A stretch of 64,000 nucleotides of DNA. Origin: Rhodamnia argentea (Eukaryota > Streptophyta > Magnoliopsida > Myrtales > Myrtaceae). Made by a program: the position numbers and the translations under genes. Positions 47,946-59,402 of this stretch are shown here, piece by piece. The notes below the pieces were generated by a model. It was not told where the DNA came from. It worked only from the letters and a program-made list of their open reading frames with translations, and ran no database searches. Location: NCBI RefSeq assembly GCF_020921035.1, contig NC_063154.1, positions 5,332,001-5,396,000 of the forward strand, in the 5' to 3' direction. Positions within the stretch are counted from its first letter, which is position 1; each line of letters opens with the position of its first letter.

Positions 47946-50900
47946 AAAACTCCGATGATTGTGTGCTTCCACATAATCAATAAAATAATTAAAATTCTAT
48001 TTGTTTTGTAAAAAATAAATTATTTAAAAATATAATTTTTTTCAAAATGATCGCTTATATCCCCTGTAAAAATAAATAAATAAAAACTATTCTCATTAGT
48101 CCACGAAAGTGTTAAAACATAAATTGATATCCGGAATAGAAACATTTTGCAATGGCTAATTATTTCAAGCGATACGGGTTATCAAATTTACGAAAATATT
48201 TTTCAAAACAGCATTTTGCGTGAAATAAAAGAAGCTTTAATATGAAGATTTAGCAATACTTATTGTTTCTCCAAAAAAAAAAGTGATATTTATTGGAAAT
48301 AATATTTATTTTTCAAAACAAATCTTTTGCACTCACAACTATTTATTTATCAATGTAGTTATGCATAAAAAAAATGAATTTTGCCCAAAAAAATTATCGA
48401 AAAGACGAGTTATACGATCGGAAAGATTTTTCCTCTTAAATCGATCGCAAGAAGATGTTATAATAGCATGGTTTCTAATATTTTCGAGAGACTTTATGCT
48501 TTCCAGCCATGACATTTTTTATTTTTTAAAAAAGTTGGGCATAATTAAAATAATTTTTTTATAAAAAAAAATCGTCAAAAGATGAGTTATACTGTCGAAA
48601 ATATTTAACTTCTCAAATTGAATGCAAAACCTGGAGAAACGCTCTAGTACCACAATGGCTCGTCCTATTTTGGACCAATATTATCAAAAAAAAGAAAAGG
48701 ACGGACAATGTCGGGAAAGAGGACGGAGCTCCCGGGGTTACGTGCACGCGCTCGTGCATCGCGTGGGGCGACCGGTCTTGGCATTAAAGAAGTCAAGTCA
48801 GTGATTTTTGTCAGTGAGCCCAAATCGACGTCCGTCCAGCCGTTATTTACGAAACTGCCACTGTGGGTCGAGCGCTCGATTGCTCCTTTTCCCCCCAGCT
48901 GTATATCCATTTTAGCAACAGTCGGGCCGTTGTTTCCGTGATACGGGCAACGTCCGGTCCGCCACGCGTCCGCAGATCTCCTGACGATTCGACTGATCGG
49001 ACGGTGCACGGTCCGGTTCCCGTTGCGAGCGCATTGACCCGTGGCGTAGAAGGGCGTTTGATGATCGTTGGTTTGCCGCTCAAAAAAATAAAATAAATAA
49101 ATAATCCTTTATATTGCTGAAAATAATTGGTCAAATAAAATTTATTTTAAATACCGACTATAATTTATGCCTAAACAATTTCGCCAACAATAAAAACATC
49201 TTTCATTAATTTATCTTTCTTAATAATAAAACAACCATTAGTAAGAAAACAAACTTCCAAACGATTCATTTTTCGCGAAATAAACAGAGCTTTGTCCGTA
49301 TTTGAATTTCTTTACCAAAAATTGAAATAAAGATTCTACGGCGGTTGTAAAATGAATGACGACTAAACATAAAAGTTAGTTACGCCGCTGCTGTGCACCG
49401 ATTGATCATGAAGCGACGATTAATTGCAATGCAATTCGAAAAGCCTAAAGTCATCACGACTCGGGTGAAGACATTTTCGGTTAAGAAAGTGTCGTTATAT
49501 CAAGGCAGACTAATCTAACACGGCTCTTCGAGTTAATTTAGGTCCGTTTGTCTTACAAAATATAAAGAATTTGGAAAAATACTTTTTAAATAGTCGCTCG
49601 TATCACTTACACAATTGAACGAGCGCAAATATTCTCGCCGTCCGCGGAAATATCTAAACAAGCATTCCTGTCGATAATGAAAATATTTTTTGTCGATGGA
49701 AGAAAACAATTTTCGGATCATTCGTTTTTAATGAAAAAACATTCCTCAATTCATTCATTTTCCGAAAAACAATAAGTGCTAAATAAAATAAATGGGCATA
49801 ATTGAAACATTTTATAACGTAGCTAGGAAGTTTGGAATTCGTTTTTTTTTTTTTTTTGCTACCTTATCCAATCATGTCTTCTAAGATTTTGACACGTAGA
49901 GAAATTCGCCCCCATTATTCTAATCAACCAGCCACTAATTATCTGTTTTTTTCTCAATCATTTAAAGCTCTGGACTTTATCAGGCAACGGTCAACACGTG
50001 AAGAAAATATTTGGCCGGGGAGTCAATTTTCGGGGCCCAAATCCGGATTTTACCGGTAGACATTTCCGACACCCCAACCGGGCCAAAAAAAAAAAAACTG
50101 CATAAAAGTCCTCGCTGGGAATACTTTTTTGCAATGTGGGCCTCCAAAATCTCAAAGTTGCTCCGAGTAGGGTCCCCCGAAAAATCACTAATTAATTATT
50201 CGGCCCAAACAAAAAAAGAAAGAAAGAAAGAGGGGTTACCTCACCGTGACGCATCCCACCGAGGCTATTAACGACACCAAAGCCACGTTCGCTTCTCTAA
50301 TTTCCTCAATGCCGAAGATGAGTAAGCTAATCCCACCACACCTTTGTAAAAAAAAAAATCAATTAGTTCTTGACCCAGGCCGATTATCTTCTTAATCGGG
50401 CATCTCGGATAACGCGGTTTTCGTGACGCGGAGGACAAATTATATGGCGTTGGGACGAGATATTATAAGCGCACGAGGGCACGTATTATGTTATTGCGAA
50501 TTTGTTAAACCGCTGATTTAATTTAATGGATTATTTTCTGTGGGGTTATGTCCTTTCCCTAACCACTACCGTAGGATTATAATAAGAGCTACATTACTCG
50601 ACAAACGGTAGTGCATAATGGCGCGACGAGATTTGATGCGCTTATAATACTTGATCGCGCCCGATTCGTATGAGCGATCGGACTACGTGGTGGAACATTC
50701 CATGTTGCGCACCCATTAAAATAATTGAGTTCTTCCATCGCAATCTAATTTTTCTTTTTGTTAGGTATGGGTTTGGTGATGAGTATGAGTCCGACCCGAA
50801 TGGATTCCCCCCCTACCTCTCACGACATGGATTCCTCGGATCGTGGTGTGTGGGTTTTTGGGGCATGGATGGTCGCTTCGTTTAGGCGCGACTTTGGCCC

Positions 50901-52720
50901 GAAACGAAAGCTTTTCCGGATTTGGTGAACTTTTGTGCAATTTTCAAAATTGTAGGGGCACAAGGAGAAAGTCATAAAACCGCTTCTATAAAAAAAAAAT
51001 ACGGAAAAAGAGCAATTTCGGAGATTATTCGATTGGAAAAGAATCGGCGACGGTATGTCGAATCTTCGATGGGTTCATCTGATATGGTTGTAGTCGAATT
51101 CACTTACAGTTTGAAGACATGATCCTTTGGCATATTTTTTGCTTCGAGCGATGTCGTTGTTCCCGAACTTTGGAAAGATCGGAACATGATTTTTACTCAA
51201 GGGTGCGTTTGTTCCGCAGAAAACTTGAGATTTGGAATACGTTTTCTGGAAATTAAAATGTTTTTGTCACTTATAAAAATGAATGCATGAAAAATTCACT
51301 CATCAAAATAATCGGTGATAAATTGCTATCATATAAAAAATAATTTTGGTTGACTAATTTTTCGGGTGATATAACAACGAAGAGTATTTCTCAAATCTTT
51401 AACTTTTTTTTTTAAAAATAAAGGTACCATAATATCGTACATCTCGAACGATTAAAAACTAGTGTTAACGATACAAACGTAAAATGGGATGGACCGCATG
51501 CTTTGTTATCATCCGCACGTGGTAATCAGTGTTGCGTCCATTTATAGACGTCACGTCCTCTCTTCCCTGCATGGGGAGATAGATTACCACGCGCATCACG
51601 TGCCGTGGCGTTCCGACCACAAAAATGAAGGAATCTCAGACAGAATTGAGTTTTGCTGAGTTTTGTTTTTTTGGTTCGCCGTTAATCTCGTAACTCGTGC
51701 TTTTAAACCTCTCTTTTATGGAGATCTTTAATTGATTACCACCGGCGGACGAGCTGGCCGGCGACTCTCACCGAGGTCTAGGCGCGACGGCGAGAGCGAG
51801 CGCCGAAAGGCTAACTGTGGCTCTGCGAATCCGAATCCGACCCGTAGCCGACAGGATTGGATTATTACGCGACCGAAAATATGGATAGCGAGAAGGGGCT
51901 CGGCGATGCGATCAAACAAATTCGCGGGAGACCGTAACTACCATTGTCAACCTGTCATTACAGCTGGAGCCCGTCTCTCTCTCCCAGCTTTTGGAGTTAT
52001 TGCAAGAAAATGACTCGACCCCGAAATAAAATAAAATAAAATAAAATAAAATAATCATTTATTGTGCATCCCTCTGCTCCATAATTCAACTCGAGCTCAA
52101 TTATTATTATTTCTTTTTCTTTTATAACTTTCTTGTTCGTTTCTTGTTTTGTCGCGAGATCGCTCGGCACAATGTGAAACCGGAAACATTTCTCGCGACG
52201 TTTCCACACCTGAATTTTCACCCTCTGTTTTTTTTATTTTTTTTTGGTTAACGAACACGGAATTTGGGCACAGCGCGCTCGTTTTCGTGGATTAGGGTTT
52301 GCTTAATGGGGCCGCTAATTGGATAAAAGGAAAAAAAACAGGAGAATGTTCGGCTCTCGAGAAGTCGATCGCAACTATCTCCAGCTTCTCACTTGCCTTG
52401 CACTTCAAGTTGGCCAGCGAAACGCCGGACCGAAGGAACCGTAGCGATCGCGGGAAGTAGCTCAAGAATGCACTCTTATGGATAGCCGCCACGCGGTGTG
52501 GCCAATAGACTAGTCAAATAGGTGGGCCGCACCATAAAGGGTTCGACCCCGTATAGACAATTTCAACCCCGATTATGACCTTACCCAACTCATATCAAGT
52601 TCGTATTCCTAAAACACTTATATATTTTATTGAATCTAAAAAAATTCACATCCAAAGTGAAGTGAGAGTGAGGAGCGAGTGAACGCGAGATTGGGTCAGA
52701 TCCAAGCCGGTTGTAAACCC
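47946..52720. other. Intergenic DNA, AT-rich with GC-balanced patches
   Basis: No gene was recognised in this 4.8-kb stretch. AT-rich blocks at 47995-48225 and 49090-49300 resemble each other and the block at 26850-27070. A GC-balanced patch at 48690-49070 is open in several frames on both strands without similarity to anything I know. A pentanucleotide repeat lies at 52024-52053. Confidence 0.4.
52024..52053. repeat. (AAATA)n pentanucleotide microsatellite
   Basis: Six perfect AAATA/AATAA units. Non-coding. Confidence 0.95.
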
Positions 52721-52728
52721 ATTTAATA

Positions 52729-53223
52729 CCGGGGGTGAGCGGTTCCCGGTCCGGTTAAGTTCCCCTCAAGAACAGAGAACCAAACCGGTGGTGCCTGTTC
52801 CTAATTTTAGGAACGGGGGACCTGACCGTTGGTCCTGTCCGTTTCTCGAGCGGTCCAATAGAGTCAAGCAAATATTATCAAGACCATTATTTTCAAAGAA
52901 ATGACTCTAAAACAATAGATTATTCCCCCCCCCTCGAAAAAAAGTGAGATGATAGAATTTTCCAGCATAATCTAATAATACGTAGCATTCGACATTATTG
53001 GGTGGAGTCATGGCAACAGAAGCGACAAATAAATATGTGGTACAAATCTCAATCGTATGAGATCCCGCAAATGCAAAAAATAAATAAAATAAAATCGATC
53101 GGTTTGGTCCTGTACTTCTAGAGCCGGGAACCGGACCGTCGCTCTCTAGAACTGGGAGCGGGATCTCCGGTCCGGTTTGGTCCGAGTGGTTCCCGGTCCC
53201 GTCGGTCTGACTTGCTCGCTCCT
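52729..53223. mobile_element. hAT-like MITE (495 bp)
   Basis: A perfect 8-base direct repeat ATTTAATA flanks it (52721-52728 and 53224-53231). The ends CCGGGGGTGAGCGGTTCC and, in reverse complement, AGGAGCGAGCAAGTCAGACC share the GGxGxGAGC pattern of hAT-type termini. GGTTCCCGGTCCGGTT recurs inverted near the right end. It is non-coding and non-autonomous. Confidence 0.75.
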
Positions 53224-53231
53224 ATTTAATA

Positions 53232-54182
53232 TTCATATTATGTTATAACCAACCCAAATAACAATTTAGTCTCATCATATACGAATCAAGAAATGGGTTT
53301 ATGATCGGTTTTGACAGGTCTAACGGCCAGTGAATGGATATCATTGATCCGAAAATCCTTTCGCAGGCTCGGCCACAATTGCAAGAAATTAAGTTCTCTT
53401 ATGGAATCGAGCGTGCTGGACAGTTTGAGCGACTCGAGACGGGCTGGCCAGGTTTAAGACGGGAATTACTTTAAACTCATTTCCTCAGCACGATCAAAAT
53501 GTATCTAATTTTTCCACTCTTGACCAAAAGCCTGACCGTCGAGGAAAGATTTATGAAAGAGCTTTCATTTGATTTACAGGGAATGCGACGTGCAAAAGTG
53601 ACGCGCCCACTCCTTCTGGGCTGAATCGATCGGGTCGGGTTTGACAAATTACTGTTAGGCCGGCCCGTCAAGGTCAATTCGGTCCAACGTAACTCCGGGC
53701 CTCCTGCGACAGGTGCCCGTACTCTCCGGGCTTGGCCCAATTAGAAATTACTCTGGAGCTTCGCTCGCCGAATCCTCGCACCATCTCCCACAAGCCTCCA
53801 TACATGTGTGGGCCCACTCCATCTCGGCCGTTGGATTATGATGGTCTCACGTGGGGTCCACGCTCCTCAATGCAAGAGATTTAGGGGACTTACATGGTCC
53901 GGGAACACGCAATATCACCACATACACACACACTCTCTCTCTCTCCCCACTTTTGGAAGCCTCCAATTCCGTATTCACTTAAATCAAACACCTACGAAAG
54001 CCTCTTCTGCGTCTACCCAAGTTCAAAACCTCCCCGTCTCTCTCTCCAATCAGAACCGTACTTGAACATCATCTTCTTCAATCTCTCGTACGCCTCCGAT
54101 TCTCCGATCGTTCCACCGGCTCTGTACCTCTAACCTCTGTTCCGAGTTCTCTCCTTCTTCCCGATTTCTGGAATTGTTTTTG
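53232..54182. promoter_or_regulatory. Upstream region of the RING E3 ligase gene
   Basis: No other gene is visible. The last 270 bases before the start codon are pyrimidine-rich, with a CA/CT tract at 53920-53947, and probably contain the transcription start and 5' leader. No convincing TATA box was identified. Confidence 0.4.
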
Positions 54183-57100
54183 ATGGCGGACGACGGTAAG
54201 CAAGGCACCAAAATCAACGGGGACGAAGCCCGCGAAGAGCGGCAGGAGAACCCTGGGACCGCCGATGACGGAGCCACCCCCGTCGAATCCGATGGCTGCG
54301 GCGCCGAGGGCGGCGGCGATGGCTCCGGGCGATCGCGGGAGGGAAGCGATGGGGAGGAGGAGGAGGAGGCGGCGGCGGCGCAGGAGCTGCCGCAGGCGAA
54401 TCCGCGGTCCTCCAGCAGAACCCCGTTCACCGGTTTGAGTCAGGTCGATGCCGACTGGGCTCTCGCCCGTACGCTGCAGGAACAGGTACTCTGTCTCTCT
54501 CCAACCGTTTGCCTTGAGATTGTGTTTCATTGTTTTCCGATAGTTCAAATTCAACTACTTGGTAATTCTCAAAGCTAGTTGCGATTGCGTTTTTGGAGGA
54601 CAGTGGATGGTCGCACTGCTTTGTTCTTCTCGAGCCTGTGTCGTTCAAATTGAAACTTTGAAGACCTGATCTCGTACTTCGGTTTAGTAGAATGGCTGTT
54701 TAGCTTGGACCTTAAAGTCCCTACACGTGGTTTTGTGCTTTTAGATATTGCTGCTTCTGTCTTCTGGACGTAGGGTTTTATCCAAGTCGAATTGCTTGAT
54801 TCAAATAAATTTTCTCATCGATGAATTTTTAGCTGTGCTGATTCATTTTCAAACCGCAATTTCTGATCCGAAAAAGCCCTTTATTTTGGGCTGGTTACAA
54901 CAATTGACAAAATATGTTTCCGGAATAGGAAAGGGCCTTCATGGTGCTTAGACTGAATACTGAAGGCAGTGATTACGGAAGTTGGGAAGGTGGGAGCTAC
55001 ATACCGGATGAAGATGATGATTTTGAGGATCCTGACGGTGAAACTGATGAAGAAGACGATGACATTGTGGGCTCGTATGATGGCACTGATGTGGATGATG
55101 AAGATGCTTTTGATGTGCATGCTGCTGAGGACGCTAATGGAGATAGCAACCAAGCTGTTGAGCTTGAGACAGAAAACTTCTCAAGTGATGAGGCTTATGC
55201 CAGAGCTTTACAGGATGCTGAAGATAGAGTAATGGCAGCTCGAATGTTGGCCCTTGCTGGGCTAAATGATCGTGAGTGTTTCTCATGATACGTTTATCTA
55301 TCTGTACATTACTGCTTTGACAGTGCTGAATTTAAAAAACTGTTTGTGTTTGCAGGGGTTGTTGAAGAAGCAGAGGATCATCATGATAATCAGGTATCTC
55401 CTATGTCTCTCTCTCTGTGTCTCTTCCTCAGCCATAAGATGCTGGATTGGTTTGAATCTTATTGAGTCCTTTCTAGAGTACAAGCATACTCAATTCTGGC
55501 GATGTGCTATGATTTTAGTAATGGGATGAATGTCTCATGGGAGCTCCCTCTATCTTGTGGTTAATAATCCTGTGACTAGGTTTGAGTTGCTCAAGCAGCT
55601 CTTGCATTAATTGGTCGGTGGTCTGCAATTTACTGTGTCTTCTTCTCTTTCTCAGTTACTGTGCTATGATCTGGCTAGAGAGGCTTTTCCTTCCAGTCTG
55701 TATTATTCTCAGGATTTATTTTACCTGGTGTGTATGTGAGAGAGTTTCTTGACGGGAAAAATTATGGAGTTTTTACACGCAATGTGCCGAGGAAAAGGGG
55801 ACAAGATAGGACTGGTTCACTGGAGGTAAACAACATCAAGAGTAGTCTTTAAAGATGAATGAGTTTAAGTAAAACATAAACGATGATGCCATGCGTGATA
55901 CCAGTATGTTTGATGTTGGATATAGAGAAATGTAAAAGTTAGAACATATAGAAAAAAGATGTGCTATCCCTCTTCAACTTGGTGGACGACTAATGTTGCC
56001 TTGCCTCACTAGGAAGTTGTGTGGAGTGCTAGCAGGGTAATATTTTAACATACGTGGCTTTTCTTATTCTTTTGAGTCGCAAAAATAGTTTAACTTCTGG
56101 ATATTCTAGCTGGTTCTTCATGCGGTAGAATGTTGTAGTGCCTCCTTTATCCTGGCTAGAGTTGCTGCATTCCTATCAGTCAGCCCTACTAAATTATCGA
56201 TTCAAAGTAGAGCCTGCTTTAACTGTCGCCTTTTCTGTTTAACTTGGGTAATCATTATATCAGCTTTAACAGTCGAGAGCCTGATAAATGTGGGGACGAA
56301 GTTCTCAATCTAGACCTACTTAGATAGAAAAAAGGGCAATTTTTGCCACCTCTTCATGCTTATGATTCTGGTGGGATAAGCAATCACTAATAGGATGTGC
56401 GCCGTTGATATAACAAATGTGCACGGTATGGTCATTTAATTAAAGAATGGAGGTCTTATTGTCTTTTCAATAGGTTTTTGGGAGTTGTTCATGATAATGT
56501 TATTCTACCTAGAACTTTACTTACTACCTTTTGTATGTAGCATACATTAAACTTTGGAGGAATTTTTTGAAAACTTAACCATTATGATTTAAGTAGAAAA
56601 CGTGTTGCACGGTAAAATCAAAGAATTTAAGCTCTGGGAGGCAAGAGCTAATAATGGTGTTCGAATGCGACCATTGTTTGGAGTGCAATTATTATTTTGA
56701 CAGTGGAGTGAGCATGCTTTGATTTTCCATATCTGATAGTGTACTAAAGCCCCAGGAGCAGTCAAGCTTGAAAGTTTTAGGTGCCATGCGTGTACATTCA
56801 TGCATTTGCACATGCATGAACGGTCATTCTTGTTTCTTTGAAAACTAATAAGGGTCAATCAACAATACTTGAGCAGTTAGTAAGCCGTCTGTCCATAGTA
56901 GCCTAGTAGGCTAGGACAGATAATTGAGGTCTTTTCTATGCACTTTCTTACAGATGGCTGTGCCCTTTTTTTGAAGTGAAAAGACTGAATTCTTTCTTCT
57001 AATGTGTGGATGGAATTGCAGGACACGTGGGAGGACGTCGATCCAGATGAACTTGTGTATGAGGTAAGATCATGATAGCTTGGTATTGTTCTTTTTGGTG

Positions 57101-57913
57101 GATCTCCTGCTTTCGTTATGTTAATCATTGATCTCATTTTGCAGGAGTTGCTTGCTCTAGGTGACGTGGTTGGAACTGAGAGTAGAGGGCTTTCAGCTGA
57201 CACAATTGCTTCTCTGTCTTCTGTTAGCTATAAGACAGGCAGCAGTCAGCATGGCACCAATGATTCGTAGGTGTCTAGTTTTGCTTTTCAATTCCACATC
57301 ATCAAAACATATAGTTTTGGGTGCTGTGATAGCTCAATGAAAATTTTTGTATTTTCAGGTGTGTCATTTGTCGGTTGGATTATGAGGATGGTGAGATGCT
57401 GACTGTGCTATCTTGCAAACACTCATATCATTCAGAATGCATAAACAATTGGCTGCAAATAAACAGGGTATGTTTATTTCTCGACTCATCTCAGGTCAGG
57501 GCTCTCTAGTTTATAATGTTGTTATGTCCATTCATGCAGAATGAATTCTATCAGCTCGAACCTGTTTTTCTTGGAAACTTATATTTAAGCGAAAGATATG
57601 GATCTTATCAAAACGATTCATGGGTTGTTTGTTTTCTTTATCTAACAAAGAGCAATTCGTTGTTGATAGGTGGCACATCCGTATACTTAGTCATGAATAA
57701 AGTGGTCATAAATATCCAATTGGTCTATTGTGAATTTAACCAATGACTGTATGTGCATAATATTTGCGTATGGAAGACGACCCAGCGGGCCTTCTGCATT
57801 TCTGAACATCCATGCTTGTACGGAAAACGTTTAAAATTGTCTATGGTGTTTCCTTTACTTGGCAGGTCTGTCCTGTTTGCAGTGCCGAAGTCTCTGGATC
57901 TGCGAACAGCTAG
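54183..57913 (+). CDS. BBR: RING-H2 E3 ubiquitin ligase, BIG BROTHER-related
   Basis: An E3 ubiquitin ligase that would position an E2 enzyme through its RING-H2 domain. Its substrates are unknown; the BIG BROTHER group restricts organ size. Seven coding exons: 54183-54485, 54929-55271, 55356-55393, 57022-57063, 57145-57266, 57359-57467 and 57866-57913, all in frame, giving 334 residues (Arabidopsis BBR about 340). Residues 1-75 are Gly/Glu-rich and disordered. 'DADWALARTLQEQERAF' near 90-105 and 'SDEAYARALQDAEDR' are the conserved helices of the family, separated by a very acidic Asp/Glu stretch. The RING is C3H2C3: Cys284, Cys287, Cys302, His304, His307, Cys310, Cys321, Cys324 (CVIC...CKHSYHSEC...CPVC). 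The protein ends ten residues after the RING. The ATG at 54183 is the first in frame. Exons 3 and 4 are only 38 and 42 bases; intron 3 is 1.6 kb. Confidence 0.92.
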
Positions 57914-59402
57914 CGATGGATTGTCGAGGAGGCTACTTGCTAAGTTCAAATAATAGATGTAGAATTGCAGTTCTTTATAATGGCTAACGACCCAATTCAT
58001 ACTCATGGTCCTTCTGCAAGAAAGACTATATTGTCTTTGCATCCTTCTAATCCATGGCATGGACTTGATCGTTCTCTTATGGTTATATGATGTATGAAAG
58101 GATTCGAAAGTTCTGTTCCTCCCCCTTCCTTTTGTTCTGTGGAAGTTTTGGATCATCAAACCCCACCTCCTGCAATACTTTCAAAGATGGAATTCAGGGG
58201 AAGTCGATGCGTGAAATGTTGGTGCAGGTTCTGGCGCATGATAGAACCATTGGTTCAAGCTGCCTCGTGTCATCGCATCGAAGCCATCCTCGTTGTTCGC
58301 AAGTGTTGGGCGTTCGAGGGAACTCTTTTAGGGTCATGTCTGAGTAGGCGGGTAGACCGAAGGCCTTGCCACAGTTGGTTTTCTGTGGCCGTAACCGCAA
58401 CTAATGAGCGTATTGCAGTCAAAAGCTCTGATTCTTGATCGTGAAAGATTCTGTGGGTTGTGGTGTTGTATCGGAGTTCGTATTGGATCGAGATAAGTCA
58501 CAATCTTGCATGCCTTGTGTGCTGACTTGAGAAATATTTTTCTAAAATCATTTGCTTGTGTCGTTTATAAAAATGAAGGGATGAGAGGTGTTTTTATCAT
58601 CATCGCAAATATTTAGGCTTAGGTTATTTTTTTCTCCATCGATTAATTTTGCTAAGTCACATAAATAATCATTTTAAAGAATTTTATTTTCAGATCACTT
58701 ATTTTGCAAAAAGTACATTGATATTAAGACATTTAGGGAAATTGGTAAGAACCCTGGTAAAGTACACTTCTTACGGTTGCAAGGAATCAAATTCAATTCA
58801 CGAAAGTCGAAAGAGCATTTTGATACGTCACAAGACCAACGACTAACTTCTTTATGGTATTCTCTATTGCTATTGATGCGTCATGACTAACTCCCTTATG
58901 GTGGTCTTTATCGCTCATCTGCTGAAGAAGTAATGGTGGTCTGTGAAGAATCTTACCCGAATTGTTTTTTTTTCTTTTCATTCAAGAATTTTAATGACCT
59001 GCTCCCTCGTCATTTCTTAAGTCGAAGGTGAATAAAGCCTTTACAACGGGCGAAATATATCCTTATTTTTCTGAGTAAATGTACGAATATGCCTAATCTC
59101 TACTGAACTTTGACATGAGCTTTCGCTCGGCAAAACGAGTCACGACAGTTCGGTAAATGTCGCCATGACGGCTGAGGTTCATTTGAACTCTGATGTTTAT
59201 GTTTTGTCCTTAAACGTTCGAAGTTTGGAACTCCCTGAAAAGCTTGACAACGATTGATCCAAAAAGGGCAAAAAAGAAAAAAGGTTAAACAAATATCTCG
59301 CCAGTGGCGCCAAAAGCACCAAAAATATCTGAAAAAATCTCATCTTCGTTATTTGTTCCTCTCTCTCTCTCTCGCTCTCGTGCTCTCGCTCGCTCAGAAA
59401 CC
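57914..59402. other. 3' flank of BBR and promoter of the DJC76 gene
   Basis: The first few hundred bases are presumably the BBR 3' untranslated region; the plus-strand frame at 58094-58438 inside it is not credible as a protein. An AT-rich block at 58540-58735 resembles the dispersed element family of this window. A CT-rich leader tract lies at 59358-59397, just before the DJC76 start codon. Confidence 0.45.

Noticed and set aside
52528-52556. GGGTTCGACCCC palindrome-like sequence suggesting a tRNA arm
   Set aside because: No acceptor stem or anticodon arm surrounds it; chance similarity.
54050-54648. Minus-strand frames of 126 and 158 residues over BBR exon 1
   Set aside because: They are antisense shadows of the Gly/Glu-rich first exon; the plus strand gives a complete, spliced RING protein.
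58094-58438. 114-residue plus-strand frame after BBR
   Set aside because: It lies in the likely BBR 3' untranslated region, has no recognisable motif and no start context.
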